Assembly: GCA_041650255.1 (NCBI GenBank)
Contig: JBAZLL010000002.1
Coordinates: 72,654-136,653 of the forward strand
Source of the DNA: 1-14-0-10-45-29 sp041650255
GTDB taxonomy: Archaea; Micrarchaeota; Micrarchaeia; Anstonellales; Anstonellaceae
DNA: 64,000 bases
Direction: 5' to 3'
The notes below the pieces were generated by a model. The model did no database searches and was not told where the DNA came from. It saw only the letters and a list, made by a program, of their open reading frames with translations. The position numbers and the translations under genes are program-made. This document shows positions 1 to 7,363 of this stretch, in pieces (within the stretch, counting starts at the first letter, position 1; each line of letters begins with the position of its first letter).

Positions 1-379
1 TCAAATTTGCAGGAGTATAATCTCCGTGCATTATGTTATGCGAATGCAGTTTTGCCAAATATTCCCCTGCAAGCCTATACACTTTCAAATCAATTTTCTT
101 CTCAATTTTATTGAGAGTTTTTCCATCAATCTTCTCCATCAAAATAAAGTCCTCTCCAATTGCAAACACATATGGGCATAAAACGCCCGCCTCTTTTGCC
201 TTGTGCAAAAGGCGCGCTTCAACTTTGGTTCTTGAAAATCTTATCTTCTCATCAAGCTCGCTTGGTCTGTATTTTTTTTGCACTCTCACTTTCTTCAGGG
301 CAGAAAACCCTGCAAATTTTGCAGGAATAAGTATTGCTTCCGCGCCTTCATCCATTTTTTTCATAAGAAATTTGCTCAT
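1..379 (-). CDS. bud32: Bud32/PRPK-type atypical kinase, N-terminal part (cut by window edge)
   Basis: Read on the minus strand this frame is open from an ATG at 379 to the window edge, about 126 residues. It begins with the Bud32 pattern MDEGAEA, followed by the YRPSELDEKIRFSRTKVEAR block and, near residue 117, HNIMHGDYTPANL, which matches the Bud32 catalytic loop (HGDxTxxN). Bud32 is the kinase/ATPase of the KEOPS complex that makes t6A on tRNAs, working with Kae1. No Kae1 domain precedes it, so this looks like a stand-alone Bud32 rather than the Kae1-Bud32 fusion found in some archaea. A second ATG lies five codons in. The C-terminal part, including the DFG-like segment, is outside the window. 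Confidence 0.85.
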   Translation of the reverse strand, partial: MSKFLMKKMDEGAEAILIPAKFAGFSALKKVRVQKKYRPSELDEKIRFSRTKVEARLLHKAKEAGVLCPYVFAIGEDFILMEKIDGKTLNKIEKKIDLKVYRLAGEYLAKLHSHNIMHGDYTPANL

Positions 380-444
380 GCCCGATTGAAAAACTTATGT
401 TTTGCAGAAGGAAAAAGCCGGATGCAAAATCAGAAAAAACTTAA

Positions 445-1107
445 CTAAAATCCGAAAACTCCGCTTCCGATAAACGCAATTGCAAAAAGAGCAAGCCAGA
501 TTTTCCAGCTCCATGCAAACACTTTTGAGCCGTCAAGAGGGAAAATCGGCAGTAAATTAAACAATGCCAAAAACATGTTTACCTGCGTTCCCATAAGCAT
601 TACATATGCCGCCGTTTCGCCATAAGGAATTACTGTTCCAAATGCCCCAATTCCGACGATTAAAACCGCAAGCGCGAAAAAGAGAAGCCCGAGCAAAATA
701 TTTGTAATCGGTCCGGCTGCGGAAATTATCCCGTTTTCCTTTTGGCTTATTTGCCGGTTGCCATAAATCATTACTGCGCCCGGTGCAAGAAATAGCGGGA
801 ACATTCCCCATCCCACAAGCTGTGGAATTATCGCAAGTCCAAGCATGAGCACAAGACCCCAAACCCATGCTTCAAAGCGGGCGCGCAATCCGAAGCGAAT
901 GGCGGTATATTTATGTGCAAGCTCATGGAGCAAAAACCCGCTTCCGACAGTAATGCCAAACGCAATCATCAAAAATACAAATTCCGAAGGGCTGATTTGT
1001 ATTCCCCCGCTTGCAAACGTAAGCGAGAGTGCGATTGCAACTATCGACGTAAGAATGTTTGACCATTCATCCAAATCAATGCGAAAGCCGGGTGGAATAA
1101 GCGCCAT
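445..1107 (-). CDS. M50-family (site-2 protease-like) membrane metalloprotease
   Basis: A polytopic membrane protein of about 220 residues with the zinc motif HELAH (in FLLHELAHKYTAIRFG) in one membrane segment and NLLPIFPLDGSK, the second M50 ligand motif with its Asp, near the C-terminus. These two motifs define intramembrane zinc proteases of the S2P/M50 family. Archaeal members are widespread and mostly of unknown substrate. The frame is open to an ATG at 1122, but the ATG at 1107 (MALIPPGF) avoids reading into the 15-bp repeat array just upstream and is preferred. Confidence 0.85.
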   Translation of the reverse strand: MALIPPGFRIDLDEWSNILTSIVAIALSLTFASGGIQISPSEFVFLMIAFGITVGSGFLLHELAHKYTAIRFGLRARFEAWVWGLVLMLGLAIIPQLVGWGMFPLFLAPGAVMIYGNRQISQKENGIISAAGPITNILLGLLFFALAVLIVGIGAFGTVIPYGETAAYVMLMGTQVNMFLALFNLLPIFPLDGSKVFAWSWKIWLALFAIAFIGSGVFGF

Positions 1108-1114
1108 AAAACCA

Positions 1115-1189
1115 CTAACCAATTAACCTCTAACTAATTAACTGCTAACCAATTTACAACCAACTAATTAACCATTAACCAATTTTTTT
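1115..1189. repeat. Tandem array, five 15-bp units
   Basis: Five consecutive 15-base units read CTAACCAATTAACCT, CTAACTAATTAACTG, CTAACCAATTTACAA, CCAACTAATTAACCA and TTAACCAATTTTTTT. They fill most of the gap between the M50 protease start and the next gene. The units are diverged but exactly in register, and the last runs into a T tract. No function is known. Confidence 0.85.
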
Positions 1190-1231
1190 CACGCGCGGAC
1201 GAAATATTTCATGCGCCCGCCAAATAAATTT

Positions 1232-1642
1232 TCATATCACTTTTATGTTTTGCTCTGCGCGTATTCCAACGCGCGCGGGAGTGATTATCCCCGCATAAGA
1301 TTCAACTGTTGCGACTACTGCCTCAGCCTCACCCGTATTTATCCTAATTGTTTCACCAAGCTTTTTTCTCTCAAGTGCGGTTCCAAGTTTAATCATTGTC
1401 CCGCCGTTTATCGGGTCGCGCGAAATCACGAGTACGCCATCGCCTTTTAGCACTCCAAATGAGGATGGCACAACTGCCGTAGTAATGATTGAGAGCGCAA
1501 GTGCAAGCGCCTCAAACTCAACAAAGCGCAACAATATGCTCGTCATATCATATTCTTTGAGTATGACTGGCGCAATAAATACTCCGAACATGGCAAGTAC
1601 GGTAAATAGCGCAAATGCTTTTGCAAACAAAACTATTCTCAT
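1232..1642 (-). CDS. Small membrane protein with C-terminal soluble domain (NfeD-like shape)
   Basis: 136 residues. Two hydrophobic segments (about residues 7-29 and 43-65) precede a soluble part rich in Val/Ile/Gly, with GETIRINTGEAEAVVATVESYAGIITPARVGIRAE, which reads like a small beta-barrel. That layout (short membrane region plus OB-like domain) resembles NfeD-type proteins, but no diagnostic motif is visible, so the family is left open. It lies between Cdc48 and the M50 protease, all on the minus strand. Confidence 0.6.
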   Translation of the reverse strand: MRIVLFAKAFALFTVLAMFGVFIAPVILKEYDMTSILLRFVEFEALALALSIITTAVVPSSFGVLKGDGVLVISRDPINGGTMIKLGTALERKKLGETIRINTGEAEAVVATVESYAGIITPARVGIRAEQNIKVI

Positions 1643-1733
1643 TTTTATTTCGCCTCATTTCCTGCAAGCAAATTAACGGATTTAAGCAGGCGCGGTTTTT
1701 GGCGCCTGCAAATCCTTTTTTGGCATGCACGAT

Positions 1734-3950
1734 TTATCTGTACATGTTCTCGTCTTTGCCGGTTCTGAATTTTTCCAATCTCTCAACATCCGATTTTGTG
1801 AAAGACGGTTTTATCTTGTGCGCGGCGGATTCAAAATCGGATTGCAGAACCACAAGCTCGGATGCGTCAATCTTTTCCCAGTCAATCTTGTCTCCGGTCT
1901 TGAGGCGAACTCGCCTTATTGCTTCCATTCCGGCTTCTCTGCACAAATTCTCGACATCTGCACCTGTGTAGCCTTCGGACGCTTTTGAAAGGGTTTCAAG
2001 AGATATATCTTTTGCAACATGCATCCCTTTTGTATGCACCCTAAATATTTCAAGACGGGCATCCGAATCCGGGACAGGTATCTCTATAATTCTGTCAAAT
2101 CTTCCTGCGCGCATAAGCGCCGGATCCATAATGTCTGGGCGATTTGTTGCCCCAATCACAATCACGTTTTTGAGGGTTCTAAGTCCGTCCATCTCGGTAA
2201 GCAACGTATCTACAATCCGTTCGCCCACATGACTTCCGCCTTCATCCCCGCCACGGTGCATTGCAATTGAATCCAGTTCATCAATGAAAATAATGCATGG
2301 TGCCGCCAATCTTGCTTTTCTAAACATTTCACGAATCATTTTTTCGGATTCGCCGACCCATTTCGAAAGAACTTCGGGCCCCTTTATGGAAATAAAGTTT
2401 GTCTCGGTTTCGGTTGCGACCGCTTTTGCAAACATTGTTTTTCCAGTTCCGGGCAATCCCACAAGCAATATGCCTTTGATTGGGCGTATGCCGAATTTCT
2501 TGAAAACTTCTGGATGCTTGAGCGGCAGTTCAACTGCCTCCCTCATTTCCGATTTAACATTTTCAAGTCCGCCGATGTCTGTCCATTTGATATTTGGTCT
2601 CTCAACAAAAACTTCTCGCAACGCCGAAGGCTGAATCTCGCGCATGGCGTTAAAGAAATCATCGCGGGTGACTCTAAGCTCATCCAATATTTTCGGGGGA
2701 ATGTCTTTTTCCAAATCAATATGTGGCAAAAGCCTTCTCAACGATTTCATCGCCGCCTCTTTCGCCAATGATTGTATGTCTGCGCCGGTGTATCCGTGCG
2801 TGATATTTGCAAGCTCGCTGATAAGCTTTCCATCTTCATTGTCTTTTTCCTCGATAGGCATTGCTCGCGTATGTATCTGCATTATTTCATGTCTTGCCTC
2901 TCTGTCTGGTACTCCGATTTCAATCTCTCGGTCAAATCTTCCCGGCCTTCTAAGCGCCTGGTCGATTGAATTTGGTCGATTGGTTGCGCCGATAATAATT
3001 ACCTTGCCTCGGGTTTTCATTCCATCAAGCAAAGTAAGCAATTGCGACACCATGCGCCGTTCAACTTCGCCATTTACCTCTTCTCTTTTTGGCGCGATGG
3101 CGTCAATCTCATCCATGAAAATAATTGTGGGTGCGTTCTCTTCCGCATCCTTGAAAATCTGTCTAAGTCTCTCTTCGCTCTCTCCGACAAATTTGGACAC
3201 GAGTTCGGGTCCTGCAATATGTATGAAATTTGCTTCCGATTCGGATGCGACTGCCTTTGCGAGCAATGTTTTTCCTGTGCCGGGCGGACCATATATGAGC
3301 ACTCCTTTCGGAGCTTCAATTCCCAATTTTTCAAAAAGCTCGGGGTGCCTCATCGGCAGTTCAACCATTTCCCTTATTTTTTGCACTTCCTCTTTCAATC
3401 CGCCGATGTCTTCATAAGAAATAGCCGTCGCAATCGCGCCGGTGTCTTTTACTGGCTCGTCTTTTAGTATAAATTCCGTCGCTTCATTCACGAGTACAAT
3501 TCCCGAAGGTTGCACTACTGCCGCCACCAATGGAAAAGATGTTCCAAACACGCCGATAAAAATCGTGTCTCCCCTGGTTAATGCCCTTCCGATTAATTTT
3601 TTCTTTACAAATTGGTCAAACCCAGGCGAATATTTCATTGGCTGTGTGGGCGCAAGTACAATTTTTGTTGCCTGTTTTAGTTCTGCCTTTTTCACAATCA
3701 CTTTGTCGCCCAGAGCAACTCCGGTATTTTGCCTCAAATAGCCGTCCATTCTAATAATGTCCATTCCCTCGTCCTGAGGGTGCGCCTGCCATACAAGGGC
3801 GGCAGTGCTTCGCTTGCCTTTTAGCTCAATGATGTCTCCAGTGGATACATCCAGCTCCTGCCTTGCTTTGGAGTCAATCCTCACAAGTCCCCTGCCGACG
3901 TCATTTTGCAGGGCTTCAGCCACTTTAAGTTCAACATTTTTGTTAGGCAT
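1734..3950 (-). CDS. cdc48: Cdc48/VAT-type AAA+ ATPase
   Basis: 738 residues, the normal length for archaeal Cdc48/VAT. The N-domain (first ~180 residues) has the double-psi barrel start (NDVGRGLVRID). D1 has Walker A GPPGTGKT, Walker B IIFMDEIDAI and an Arg-finger region RRPGRFDREI. D2 has GLPGTGKT (Leu instead of the usual second Pro), IIFIDELDSIA and RAGRFDRIIEIP. It unfolds and extracts proteins using ATP. The protein ends in Met-Tyr-Arg, which fits the HbYX motif used to dock onto 20S proteasomes. A TATA box lies 37 bases upstream, and GGTGAGG precedes the ATG. Confidence 0.97.
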   Translation of the reverse strand: MPNKNVELKVAEALQNDVGRGLVRIDSKARQELDVSTGDIIELKGKRSTAALVWQAHPQDEGMDIIRMDGYLRQNTGVALGDKVIVKKAELKQATKIVLAPTQPMKYSPGFDQFVKKKLIGRALTRGDTIFIGVFGTSFPLVAAVVQPSGIVLVNEATEFILKDEPVKDTGAIATAISYEDIGGLKEEVQKIREMVELPMRHPELFEKLGIEAPKGVLIYGPPGTGKTLLAKAVASESEANFIHIAGPELVSKFVGESEERLRQIFKDAEENAPTIIFMDEIDAIAPKREEVNGEVERRMVSQLLTLLDGMKTRGKVIIIGATNRPNSIDQALRRPGRFDREIEIGVPDREARHEIMQIHTRAMPIEEKDNEDGKLISELANITHGYTGADIQSLAKEAAMKSLRRLLPHIDLEKDIPPKILDELRVTRDDFFNAMREIQPSALREVFVERPNIKWTDIGGLENVKSEMREAVELPLKHPEVFKKFGIRPIKGILLVGLPGTGKTMFAKAVATETETNFISIKGPEVLSKWVGESEKMIREMFRKARLAAPCIIFIDELDSIAMHRGGDEGGSHVGERIVDTLLTEMDGLRTLKNVIVIGATNRPDIMDPALMRAGRFDRIIEIPVPDSDARLEIFRVHTKGMHVAKDISLETLSKASEGYTGADVENLCREAGMEAIRRVRLKTGDKIDWEKIDASELVVLQSDFESAAHKIKPSFTKSDVERLEKFRTGKDENMYR

Positions 3951-3986
3951 CTGTCCTCACCATACCATGAATAGCATCCTTCTCAT

Positions 3987-3996
3987 ATTTATAAAT
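3987..3996 (-). promoter_or_regulatory. TATA box of cdc48
   Basis: On the minus strand ATTTATAAAT lies 37 bases before the cdc48 ATG, placing the expected transcript start about 12-15 bases before the start codon, enough to include the GGTGAGG ribosome binding site. Confidence 0.6.
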
Positions 3997-4025
3997 AAGT
4001 TTGATTAATTCGCTACGAATTTATC

Positions 4026-4148
4026 GCCAAGTCGGCAAAAAAACCGCCCGCTTTAGCGGGCGGAATGAACGCCGACAGCCGACTTGGCGAGACTTCGCCG
4101 AATGAGCCGCAAACCCAGTCCCTTAGGGCTGGGTGCTCTTCGGCGAAG
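4026..4148. other. Multi-hairpin intergenic element
   Basis: Two nested stem-loop units stand side by side. The first has perfect 11-bp arms GCCAAGTCGGC (4026-4036) and GCCGACTTGGC (4078-4088) enclosing a GC-rich hairpin with arms CCGCCCGC (4044-4051) and GCGGGCGG (4056-4063). The second has perfect 10-bp arms CTTCGCCGAA (4093-4102) and TTCGGCGAAG (4139-4148) enclosing a CCCAG/CTGGG hairpin. Translations across it on both strands are artefacts of the palindromes. It may be a structured RNA, a REP/MITE-like element or a terminator region between cdc48 and the next gene. Confidence 0.75.
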
Positions 4149-4288
4149 CTGATTAAAAATATAAATCCACAACTTCTGAAAAAAACAAACAAATATTTTG
4201 GGCAGCTCAAAGATCATCTCGGGCGGCATTTTGGTTTTCTTATTTGGGTTCGGTTTTAAAATATTCCCTCCTTTCTCTCTTTGGTTAT

Positions 4289-4540
4289 ATGGCAACTGAT
4301 ATGTCCGCATTTCACGAAAAGACAAAAACAATGGCTATTCTTATTCATGATTTGCAATATGTTTTGGATTCCAAAAATACTGCGGTAAAGGAAAAACCCT
4401 ACATTCAGGAAGTCTTGACTTCGTTGAAAAAACAGTATTTAAACGAATATAATAATTTTGTGCAAAATCAGTCAAACTTATCTACTGTTTATAAGAAAAC
4501 CCCATCAGAAGAAAAGAAGCGCACCATGGTTATGAGATAA
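4289..4540 (+). CDS. Small hypothetical protein
   Basis: 83 residues from the ATG at 4289 (MATDMSAFHEK), preceded at about 4254 by TTTTAAAATA, a TATA-like box at leaderless distance. The protein is hydrophilic, probably helical (IHDLQYVLDSKNTAVKEKPYIQ), with no motif I recognise. The frame extends upstream to 4244, but the upstream part has no support. It is not clear that the gene is expressed. Confidence 0.45.
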   Translation: MATDMSAFHEKTKTMAILIHDLQYVLDSKNTAVKEKPYIQEVLTSLKKQYLNEYNNFVQNQSNLSTVYKKTPSEEKKRTMVMR

Positions 4541-4663
4541 ACCAGCTGCGCGAGTTATACTAATCCAATTGCATCAGACAAAGACGACTGGATTCTAAAA
4601 TTTTAGTGCACTTCGATACAGTCATCTACAAAATTGCAAAAATAGAAAAAATGCAAAATCTCT

Positions 4664-5341
4664 TTACTGCCTGATTATCTGCTCTGCCATCTGTTCCAAA
4701 AGCTTTGCTGGATTTGTTGCCTTCACATAAGCCGAGGCAATCAATACTCCTTCAACTCCAAGCTCAAACGCCCTTTTCACATCTTCAGGAGTGCTTACAC
4801 CTGCTCCGCAAACCAATTTAACATCGGGAGTAATTTCGCGAACGGCATGCACTGCACCAGTAACTATTTGTGGTTTTGCGCTTGAAACACTCACACCCGA
4901 ACCAATAAGCTCCGGCGGCTCAATTGCAATATATGTCGGCTTGAATTGCGCCAATTGCGCGCATTCATGAACATCTTTTGCGCAAACCATTGATTCCAAT
5001 CCAAATTTCTTGAGTGCTTCAACGGACACTTTCACGTTTTCGGGATTGATTCTTTTTTCAGAATGATTAATCAGGCTTCCGGATACGCCCGCCTCAAGAA
5101 GCATTTTTGCAGTAATTGAGCCCGTGTATGCACCGGACGCATTTCCATCGACATGTTGTGCAAACACTTCCGCACCCGTAACTGCGCATTCGCGCACAAG
5201 CGTCGCGTTCGGGCAAACAACAATTCTCACTCCTGTTTTTTGCGACACATCTCTTGCAATTTTTGCCAGTTCAATGCCGCGTTTGCCGCACGATTCTTCA
5301 TACACTTTCAGGTTTAATGCGATAAATCCGTCTTCTGCCAT
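4664..5341 (-). CDS. tpiA: Triosephosphate isomerase, archaeal type
   Basis: 225 residues, the short archaeal TIM form. Active-site residues are visible: Asn and Lys in ALNLKVY near the N-terminus, the catalytic His in INHSEKR and the catalytic Glu in AIEPPELIG, followed by the phosphate-binding VCGAGVSTPEDV. It interconverts dihydroxyacetone phosphate and glyceraldehyde 3-phosphate. It stands alone on the minus strand. Together with the transaldolase/transketolase operon at 52-56 kb it supplies triose phosphates for central carbon metabolism. Confidence 0.95.
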   Translation of the reverse strand: MAEDGFIALNLKVYEESCGKRGIELAKIARDVSQKTGVRIVVCPNATLVRECAVTGAEVFAQHVDGNASGAYTGSITAKMLLEAGVSGSLINHSEKRINPENVKVSVEALKKFGLESMVCAKDVHECAQLAQFKPTYIAIEPPELIGSGVSVSSAKPQIVTGAVHAVREITPDVKLVCGAGVSTPEDVKRAFELGVEGVLIASAYVKATNPAKLLEQMAEQIIRQ

Positions 5342-5429
5342 GAAAAATTTAACGAGTTTATATATTTTAAATCAACCCTTCATAAAGAAAGAAAGATAAA
5401 GCATGAAATCCTTAAGTTATACTATTCAT

Positions 5430-5592
5430 GCCAACGTCGCATAACCTGGTAGTGCGTCAGTCTCGAAAGGCTTTTCTTTTCTCTCGCCAGAGAAAAGAAA
5501 ACCCTGGAAAAGAAAAGAGAGGGATGAGCCTTCCTTTTTTCCGAGATAACTGATCCCTTACGGGATTGTAGGTTCAAATCCTGCCGTTGGCG
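5430..5592 (+). tRNA. tRNA-Ser (anticodon CGA) with ~80-nt intron
   Basis: Acceptor arms GCCAACG (5430-5436) and CGTTGGC (5585-5591) pair fully, with discriminator G at 5592 as expected for Ser. The D stem is GCAT/GTGC. The anticodon stem TCAGT (5457-5461) pairs with ACTGA (5549-5553) only when about 80 bases are removed. The loop reads CTCGAA then A, giving anticodon CGA. The T arm is GTAGG/CCTGC. The long variable arm (CCC-TTA-CGGG) fits a class II tRNA. The intron, placed after position 37 (about 5468-5547), contains a perfect 13-bp hairpin of arms TTTTCTTTTCTCT and AGAGAAAAGAAAA. A TATA-like TTATACTA lies just upstream. Confidence 0.88.
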
Positions 5593-5677
5593 TTATATTT
5601 TCGTCTTTTGCCGCATTTTGGTTCGCCTTCTACAAAATGTTTATATGTTTTATCTCTTGAAGTGTTTCGGTGGTAAT

Positions 5678-5881
5678 ATGAATATTGTAGTAAGTATCGC
5701 GCAGATTTTGTGTGCCATAGGTGCAATAAACTGGGGGCTGACAGTATTCAACTTCAACCTGGTTTCATGGATTGACAAGATGGCTGGAAACACCGGAATT
5801 CTTGCAATGGTAATCTATCTGTTAGTCGGATTGTCTGGCATTGTACTATTGCTCTCAATGCTCAAAGTGATAAAAGATTAG
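5678..5881 (+). CDS. DUF378-family small membrane protein
   Basis: 67 residues from the ATG at 5678, which has GGTGG just before it. The sequence MNIVVSIAQILCAIGAINWGL followed by a second hydrophobic stretch IYLLVGLSGIVLLLSML is typical of DUF378 proteins (two membrane helices with a conserved INWGL motif). Function in the family is unknown. A TATA-like TTATATGTTT lies around 5641. The frame continues upstream to 5618, but that extension lacks family similarity. Confidence 0.8.
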   Translation: MNIVVSIAQILCAIGAINWGLTVFNFNLVSWIDKMAGNTGILAMVIYLLVGLSGIVLLLSMLKVIKD

Positions 5882-5888
5882 AAAATTA

Positions 5889-5919
5889 TTCCGGGCAAAA
5901 CCCGGAAAAACCTTTTTTT
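5889..5919 (+). terminator. Hairpin plus T tract after the DUF378 gene
   Basis: TTCCGGG (5889-5895) pairs with CCCGGAA (5901-5907) around a CAAAA loop, followed shortly by seven Ts. The position, just after the DUF378 stop codon and before the sod promoter, fits a transcription terminator. Confidence 0.6.
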
Positions 5920-5936
5920 GCAAAGCCGATGCGATA

Positions 5937-5947
5937 GGTATAAAAGT
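5937..5947 (+). promoter_or_regulatory. TATA box of the superoxide dismutase gene
   Basis: GGTATAAAAGT lies about 35 bases before the sod ATG. A GGGTGA ribosome binding site stands between it and the start codon. Confidence 0.6.
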
Positions 5948-5979
5948 TTTAAACATCTAACATTTGTCGGGTGATTTAA

Positions 5980-6564
5980 ATGAAAAAATACGAACTTCCA
6001 AAACTTGATTATGATTATGGTGCGCTTGAGCCGGTTATCTCTGCAAAAATAATGGAGCTTCATCATGCCAAGCACCATGCGGGGTATGTAAAGGGGGCAA
6101 ACGATGCGCTTGAAACATTGGAGAAACTGCGTTCCAATCAGACAAATGGCTCGGTCGGGGACGTATTAAGAAAACTTTCATTTAATCTCAACGGGCATTT
6201 AATGCATTCTCTTTTCTGGAAGAACATGCGCCCGCCAAAAGAAAACAATATGCCAAAAGGAAAAATTGCGGATGCATTAAAACGCGATTTCGGCTCATTT
6301 GAGGCATTTGCAAAACAGTTTTCCGAGACCGCAGTAAGCGTTGAGGGTTCCGGTTGGGCGGCGTTGGTAAAAGACGAGGAGAAAAACTTGTTTTTAGTGC
6401 AAATAGAAAAGCACAATTTGATGCATCTGTCCGGTTTTAAGCCGCTTTTGGTGCTTGATGTATGGGAGCACGCTTACTATCTTGATTATCAGAATAAGCG
6501 CGCGGACTTCGTGCAAAACTGGTGGAAATTGGTGAATTGGGAATATGTGAACTCCCAATTTTAA
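5980..6564 (+). CDS. sod: Superoxide dismutase, Fe/Mn type
   Basis: 194 residues. Metal ligands are visible: His28 in MELHHAKHH, the second His in NGHLMHSLFW, and Asp and His in DVWEHAYYLDYQN near the C-terminus. It converts superoxide to peroxide and oxygen in the cytoplasm, so the organism meets oxygen at least at times. Whether Fe or Mn is used cannot be told from sequence alone. The gene has its own TATA box and GGTGA site. Its last 128 bases overlap the 3' end of the convergent unknown gene on the other strand. Confidence 0.95.
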   Translation: MKKYELPKLDYDYGALEPVISAKIMELHHAKHHAGYVKGANDALETLEKLRSNQTNGSVGDVLRKLSFNLNGHLMHSLFWKNMRPPKENNMPKGKIADALKRDFGSFEAFAKQFSETAVSVEGSGWAALVKDEEKNLFLVQIEKHNLMHLSGFKPLLVLDVWEHAYYLDYQNKRADFVQNWWKLVNWEYVNSQF

Positions 6565-7315
6565 TTTCCATTTTTATTTCCTCTTTTTGAGGCATAATTT
6601 TGTTCATGTAATTATCTTCGTACAATGCTTTTGCAACCGGCATTTTGATTGCCGTGAATGAAACATCTGCTTTTTGTAATGTTTTTGCTTTGGTTGCCCC
6701 ATAATAATTTTCAATCGGCAATTTGTCAACTATTTTGGAAATGGCTTTTATGCCCGTTTTTATCCAAGCCGCTGTCTTCGCATATTTGGGCATACTAACC
6801 TGTGCTTTTTGAAAGTGCGAATATTCCTGCCCTATTATTTTTCCAACCGCTTTTTCCATTGGGGTAAAAGCGGTTTTTGCAACTTCTTGTTTTATTTTGT
6901 AGTCTGTTTGAATAACAGTTATTCCCAAGCCCTTTTCCCTGAACTGGCTCATGTTATATCTAGGTATTTCCCGTTGAATAACATTTGCAATTGTATTCTT
7001 CGCATAATTATCCGATACTGCTCTTCGAATAAGCGACTCGATGTCGTTTGGCCAGTAATTTTGCTTTTGGAAGGCGTATGAATAAACTCTTTCCTTTGCC
7101 TTTTGCTCAAAAAGAGGTGGGAATTTTGAAATCGCGCTAATGCCTACAAAGCTCGATGTGCTTCTGTGCCTTGAAACGCGGCGGGATTTTGAACTCCATA
7201 AGCTGGGCAAATATGCTGAGCGCATGCCTGCCTTATGATGCCCCTTCGCGCCAATCTTTCTGATATTTTGGCCAGAAAACGAAGGATGTGATTCCAAACT
7301 ATATTCTGATGCCAT
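6437..7315 (-). CDS. Hypothetical basic protein
   Basis: 292 residues, rich in Lys/Arg/Ser/Ala, with no membrane segment and no motif I recognise. A TATA box (TTTATAAACG, inside the end of the upstream oxidoreductase gene) and AAAGGTGG before the start support real expression. The last ~43 codons overlap the end of sod on the opposite strand. An earlier stop cannot be excluded by sequence alone. The N-terminal 65 residues look disordered (Ser/Arg-rich). Confidence 0.6.
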   Translation of the reverse strand: MASEYSLESHPSFSGQNIRKIGAKGHHKAGMRSAYLPSLWSSKSRRVSRHRSTSSFVGISAISKFPPLFEQKAKERVYSYAFQKQNYWPNDIESLIRRAVSDNYAKNTIANVIQREIPRYNMSQFREKGLGITVIQTDYKIKQEVAKTAFTPMEKAVGKIIGQEYSHFQKAQVSMPKYAKTAAWIKTGIKAISKIVDKLPIENYYGATKAKTLQKADVSFTAIKMPVAKALYEDNYMNKIMPQKEEIKMEIKIGSSHIPNSPISTSFARSPRAYSDNQDSKRAPIHQAPKAA

Positions 7316-7363
7316 TTTTGTAGTTCCACCTTTAGGCTTTGTTTACTATTTCAGACTAATCCG

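Noticed and set aside
1115..1189. CRISPR array
   Set aside because: Units of 15 bp follow each other directly with no spacers; the same holds for the arrays at 24.5 and 28.2 kb. No cas genes are present.
2644..3417. 257-codon plus-strand frame within cdc48
   Set aside because: Shadow of the conserved AAA+ D1 domain on the other strand.
4053..4331. Coding frames over the multi-hairpin element on both strands
   Set aside because: They translate the palindromes and lack initiation signals.
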